Shown here piece after piece: positions 5,722 through 7,848 of a stretch of 7,848 nt of DNA. Where the stretch lies: NCBI GenBank assembly GCA_028277545.1, contig JANQGB010000427.1:1-7848 (forward strand), written 5' to 3'. Numbering within the stretch: the stretch's first letter is position 1; every line of letters begins with the position of its first letter. The position numbers and the translations under genes were made by a program. The notes under the pieces are model-generated. The model was not told where the DNA came from, made no database searches, and saw only the letters and a program-made list of their open reading frames with translations. The stretch comes from Phycisphaerae bacterium (lineage in GTDB: Bacteria > Planctomycetota > Phycisphaerae > UBA1845).

Positions 5722-6831
5722 TCAGGGCTCGGCGAACTCGTCCTCCAGATCTCGCAGGAACTCGATCGCCTCCTCGACCGTACACACCTCGACGCCAACG
5801 TCGCGGGCCCGGTCGGCAATGTCGCGGAGCGTCATCAGGTCATCGAACCACTCCGACGTCTCGAGCCGCTGGCGTAGTTTTGTGCCCAGCGTGCGCTCGT
5901 GGTAAGCCAGCGCGTCCATGTGGTGGGCAATAAGGAACTGCTCCCTGGGGCTGAGGGTACCTTCAAGGGCCTCCAGCGCCGCGCAAACGTGATCCTGCGG
6001 ATCGATGGCCTTGCCGACGTCGTGAAGCAGTGCGGCCGCTATGAGTTCCTGATCGTAGGGGGCTTCGTGACGGGCAATCTCGAAGGCCTGTAAGGAGTGA
6101 TAAAGGGCGTCACCCTCGGGATGCCAGCGTGGGCTCTGCTTCACGGCCTCCAGCGGTGGCAGCAGCAACGACCATAGCAGGTACCGATCGAGTGTGCCGG
6201 CCTCCTCGCCGTCCGCGTCAGTGTCGATCTCGGGGTGTTCAGCACGGATCAGCTTCTCCAGTTCGCCAGCGGAGGCCCGCTCGATGGTCTTGCCGGTGAT
6301 CGAACTCCTGAACGTATAGTTGATCTGGTCACGGGTATAGACGGTCAGCTCGTAGGTGTATCGATCGTAGATGTGAACGTGCGTGAAGACCCGCTCGGTG
6401 TTGTGCTTGATCACCCGCTTCCGCTCGACGTCGTATTGGTAGTTGTGCAGGTCCAGCACGTCGGTGACCGCCGACACGTTGTCGCTGAAGACGTGGACGT
6501 CGATATCGCTGCCGGCGCGGGTGTGGCCCGTAACCACGCTGCCAATCAATCGCGGCTGAAAGTCGAGTAGCAAGCGCATCATGCGCAGGCCGGCCAACCG
6601 CATGTCCGCCAGATTCGCGGCCCGCTCCGGGCCCTCGTGAAGCCTGGCCAAGGCCTGAATTTCGTCGCGAATCTCTCGGTTGGAAGGCAGGTTCTGGGGT
6701 TGACGCCGTAAGTTCACGCCCAGCCGGGCCGCCGCCTTGCGCTTGGCCGTGAAGTACTCCGTTTCAACGCGCTGGTACATTAGCTTGCCGGCTTCAACGG
6801 CAATGTGCCGGCGCAATCTGGAACCGCTCAT
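5722..6831 (-). CDS. Nucleotidyltransferase-HD domain fusion protein
   Basis: The protein has 369 residues and no signal or membrane segment. After a conserved-looking basic helix (LRRHIAVEAGKLMYQR, residues 6-21), a polymerase-beta-type nucleotidyltransferase domain spans about 75-200. It has Gly97-Ser98, then SDID with catalytic Asp109 and Asp111, and a candidate third acid Glu161 in YELTVY. The HD-type phosphohydrolase domain (about 235-345) begins with HPEGDALYHS, like the HD region of some CCA-adding enzymes. It has His245, the HD pair His270-Asp271 in LLHDVGK, His303/His304 in AHHMD, and Asp337 or Asp340. The first domain would transfer a nucleotide to RNA, protein or a small molecule, and the HD domain would hydrolyse a phosphate ester. 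The substrate is unknown. It is not a full CCA-adding enzyme, since the RNA-binding parts are absent. The ATG at 6831 is the first possible start after an in-frame TGA; no Shine-Dalgarno is seen. A start at Met18 would cut the conserved-looking helix. Confidence 0.82.
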   Translation of the reverse strand: MSGSRLRRHIAVEAGKLMYQRVETEYFTAKRKAAARLGVNLRRQPQNLPSNREIRDEIQALARLHEGPERAANLADMRLAGLRMMRLLLDFQPRLIGSVVTGHTRAGSDIDVHVFSDNVSAVTDVLDLHNYQYDVERKRVIKHNTERVFTHVHIYDRYTYELTVYTRDQINYTFRSSITGKTIERASAGELEKLIRAEHPEIDTDADGEEAGTLDRYLLWSLLLPPLEAVKQSPRWHPEGDALYHSLQAFEIARHEAPYDQELIAAALLHDVGKAIDPQDHVCAALEALEGTLSPREQFLIAHHMDALAYHERTLGTKLRQRLETSEWFDDLMTLRDIADRARDVGVEVCTVEEAIEFLRDLEDEFAEP

Positions 6832-7178
6832 TTCGTATGCGCGCCCAGAATCAGCAGGCCATCAATGCGGGCGCCGGCCTGGGGAAGAACTCGCCACCGG
6901 CGAGGCAAGGTTTCAGCCCGCCAGGCCGGTCGGTCCGGGGATTGTAGTTGGCGACCGCCAGCCGGCAACCGCCCGTTCGCAGCACTCACTCCAGCCACGC
7001 TGTACTTACGCTCCCGCTGATCCGCCGGGGCCGGCACGACTGGATAACGGCACCGACAAGATCATACACTTCCCCGGTGAGGTACTCTTACTTCCAGGCG
7101 CCTGTACGGAGACAATGGGAGCCGTCGGTGCAAGCGGGTGCGGGCAGCGACTGCGATTGGTGCAGCGGAGCGACCTGA
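6832..7178. other. 347-bp divergent intergenic region
   Basis: This spacer separates the nucleotidyltransferase-HD gene (leftward) from the ABC permease gene (rightward) and should hold both promoters. I see no clear -35/-10 pair on either strand. A perfect 6-bp hairpin (CTCGCC, ACC loop, GGCGAG) is at 6890-6904. A minus-strand open frame of 69 codons (7037-6828, GTG start) ends in an ATGA overlap with the start of the nucleotidyltransferase gene. Its composition is Arg/Ala/Pro/Gly-rich, it has no Shine-Dalgarno, and its third-position GC is close to background, so I do not call it a gene. Confidence 0.6.
7166..7170 (+). promoter_or_regulatory. Shine-Dalgarno of the ABC permease gene
   Basis: CGGAG lies 8 nt before the ATG at 7179. 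An in-frame TGA directly precedes that ATG, so the start is firm. Confidence 0.6.
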
Positions 7179-7848
7179 ATGGGCATTCTGAGCGTCGAGA
7201 CCATCTGGCTCGGTCTGAACAACCTGCGACTGCACAAGCTGCGCAGCCTGCTCACCGCACTGGGTATCATCTTCGGCGTCGCGGCAGTGGTATGCATGCT
7301 CTCGATCAGTGAAGGTGCCGGTGCCGACGAGATGCGCATGATCAAGCTGCTGGGCACCCAGAACATCATCGTCAACTCCGTCAAGCCTGAACGGACAACA
7401 CAGGTCTCCGAAGGGGCTACCGCCCTGCTCGAGTACGGCATCACCCGGCAGGACATGCGAACCATCAAAGCGACTATCCCGCACGTCAAGTGTGTAGTGC
7501 CGCTGAAAACCGTGGCCTACTCGGTGCGCAGCCGAGAACGGCGATTCGACGGCCAGGTCGTGGGCACCGTCCCGGAGTTCTTTCAGACCGTCAACATCAG
7601 CGTGGGCGAAGGGCGGCCTCTGTGCGACCTGGACGACGAGGAGGCCCGGACGGTCTGCGTCATCGGTGAAGAAGTCCGCCGCGAGCTGTTCGCTTATGCC
7701 GACCCCCTGGGGCAAGTGGTGTTCGCCGAGACCTACGGTATGCAGATTCCGTTCACCGTGGTCGGCATCCTCAACCGCATGGACGTGGCCGGCACGCCCG
7801 CCCGCGGGGTGGAGGAGCGTAATCTCAATCGCGAGATTCTGATCCCCT
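7179..7848 (+). CDS. MacB/FtsX-type ABC transporter permease, 3' end cut by window edge
   Basis: The visible part is 223 codons. The N-terminus is typical of the MacB permease family: a short amphipathic lead (residues 1-20, IWLGLNNLRLHKLRSLLTALGI), then transmembrane helix 1 at about 22-44 with the LTALGIIFGVAAVV pattern, then the start of the large periplasmic MacB_PCD domain (from about 45). In that domain, LGTQNIIV (58-65), VVGTVPEFF (127-135), GRPL (145-148), VCVIGEEV (159-166), the DPLGQVV stretch (175-181) and FTVVGIL (192-198) are family landmarks. These permeases work with a LolD/MacB-like ATPase and often a periplasmic adaptor, moving lipoproteins, peptides or drugs, or transmitting force across the membrane. 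No ATPase domain is fused at the N-terminus, unlike full MacB, so the ATPase must be a separate gene. None is upstream in this window. The remaining three helices lie beyond the edge. The exact substrate cannot be told. Confidence 0.9.
   Translation, partial: MGILSVETIWLGLNNLRLHKLRSLLTALGIIFGVAAVVCMLSISEGAGADEMRMIKLLGTQNIIVNSVKPERTTQVSEGATALLEYGITRQDMRTIKATIPHVKCVVPLKTVAYSVRSRERRFDGQVVGTVPEFFQTVNISVGEGRPLCDLDDEEARTVCVIGEEVRRELFAYADPLGQVVFAETYGMQIPFTVVGILNRMDVAGTPARGVEERNLNREILIP

Noticed and set aside
6890..6904. 6-bp hairpin in the divergent spacer
   Set aside because: It is short, GC-only, and in GC-rich sequence such hairpins arise by chance. It is mentioned only as part of the spacer.
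6737..7312. 191-codon plus-strand open frame
   Set aside because: It overlaps the nucleotidyltransferase start and the permease start in the wrong frames and matches no family.
7062..7715. 217-codon minus-strand open frame
   Set aside because: It is antisense to the clear MacB-type permease. Long antisense frames are common in GC-rich genes.

Overview
This is a GC-rich bacterial window with six protein-coding genes. Four are complete and one is cut at each edge. No RNA genes, CRISPR arrays or insertion sequences are visible. The gene mix is a secreted WD40 propeller, a Ycf46-type AAA+ ATPase, a Cache-HAMP-SpoIIE phosphatase, a nucleotidyltransferase-HD fusion and a MacB-type ABC permease. 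Together with the base composition, this suggests a planctomycete or a similar large-genome Gram-negative lineage. That placement is inference from gene content only; no marker gene is present.

Layout: a minus-strand block fills the left part (1-3199). In transcription order it holds a Ycf46-like AAA+ ATPase (3199-1709), a miniature beta-carbonic-anhydrase-like protein 22 bp downstream (1686-1285), a 271-bp gap with an AT-rich dyad, and a secreted WD40 protein (from 1013, running off the left edge). Divergent from the ATPase, across a 183-bp spacer, is a membrane-bound sensor phosphatase of the SpoIIE/RsbU family (3383-5554, plus). It converges on a minus-strand nucleotidyltransferase-HD protein (6831-5722), and two strong hairpins lie in the 167-bp convergent gap. 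After a 347-bp divergent spacer, a MacB/FtsX-type ABC permease begins at 7179 and runs off the right edge.

The most interesting unit is the tight pair of Ycf46-like ATPase and carbonic-anhydrase-like protein. A cyanobacterial Ycf46 has been linked to inorganic carbon use, so its probable co-transcription with a protein carrying the beta-carbonic anhydrase zinc motifs suggests a shared function. The divergent phosphatase could share the promoter region with this operon. No anti-sigma factor, STAS protein or sigma factor is in the window, so its downstream partner is unknown. The remaining genes show no clear functional link to one another.
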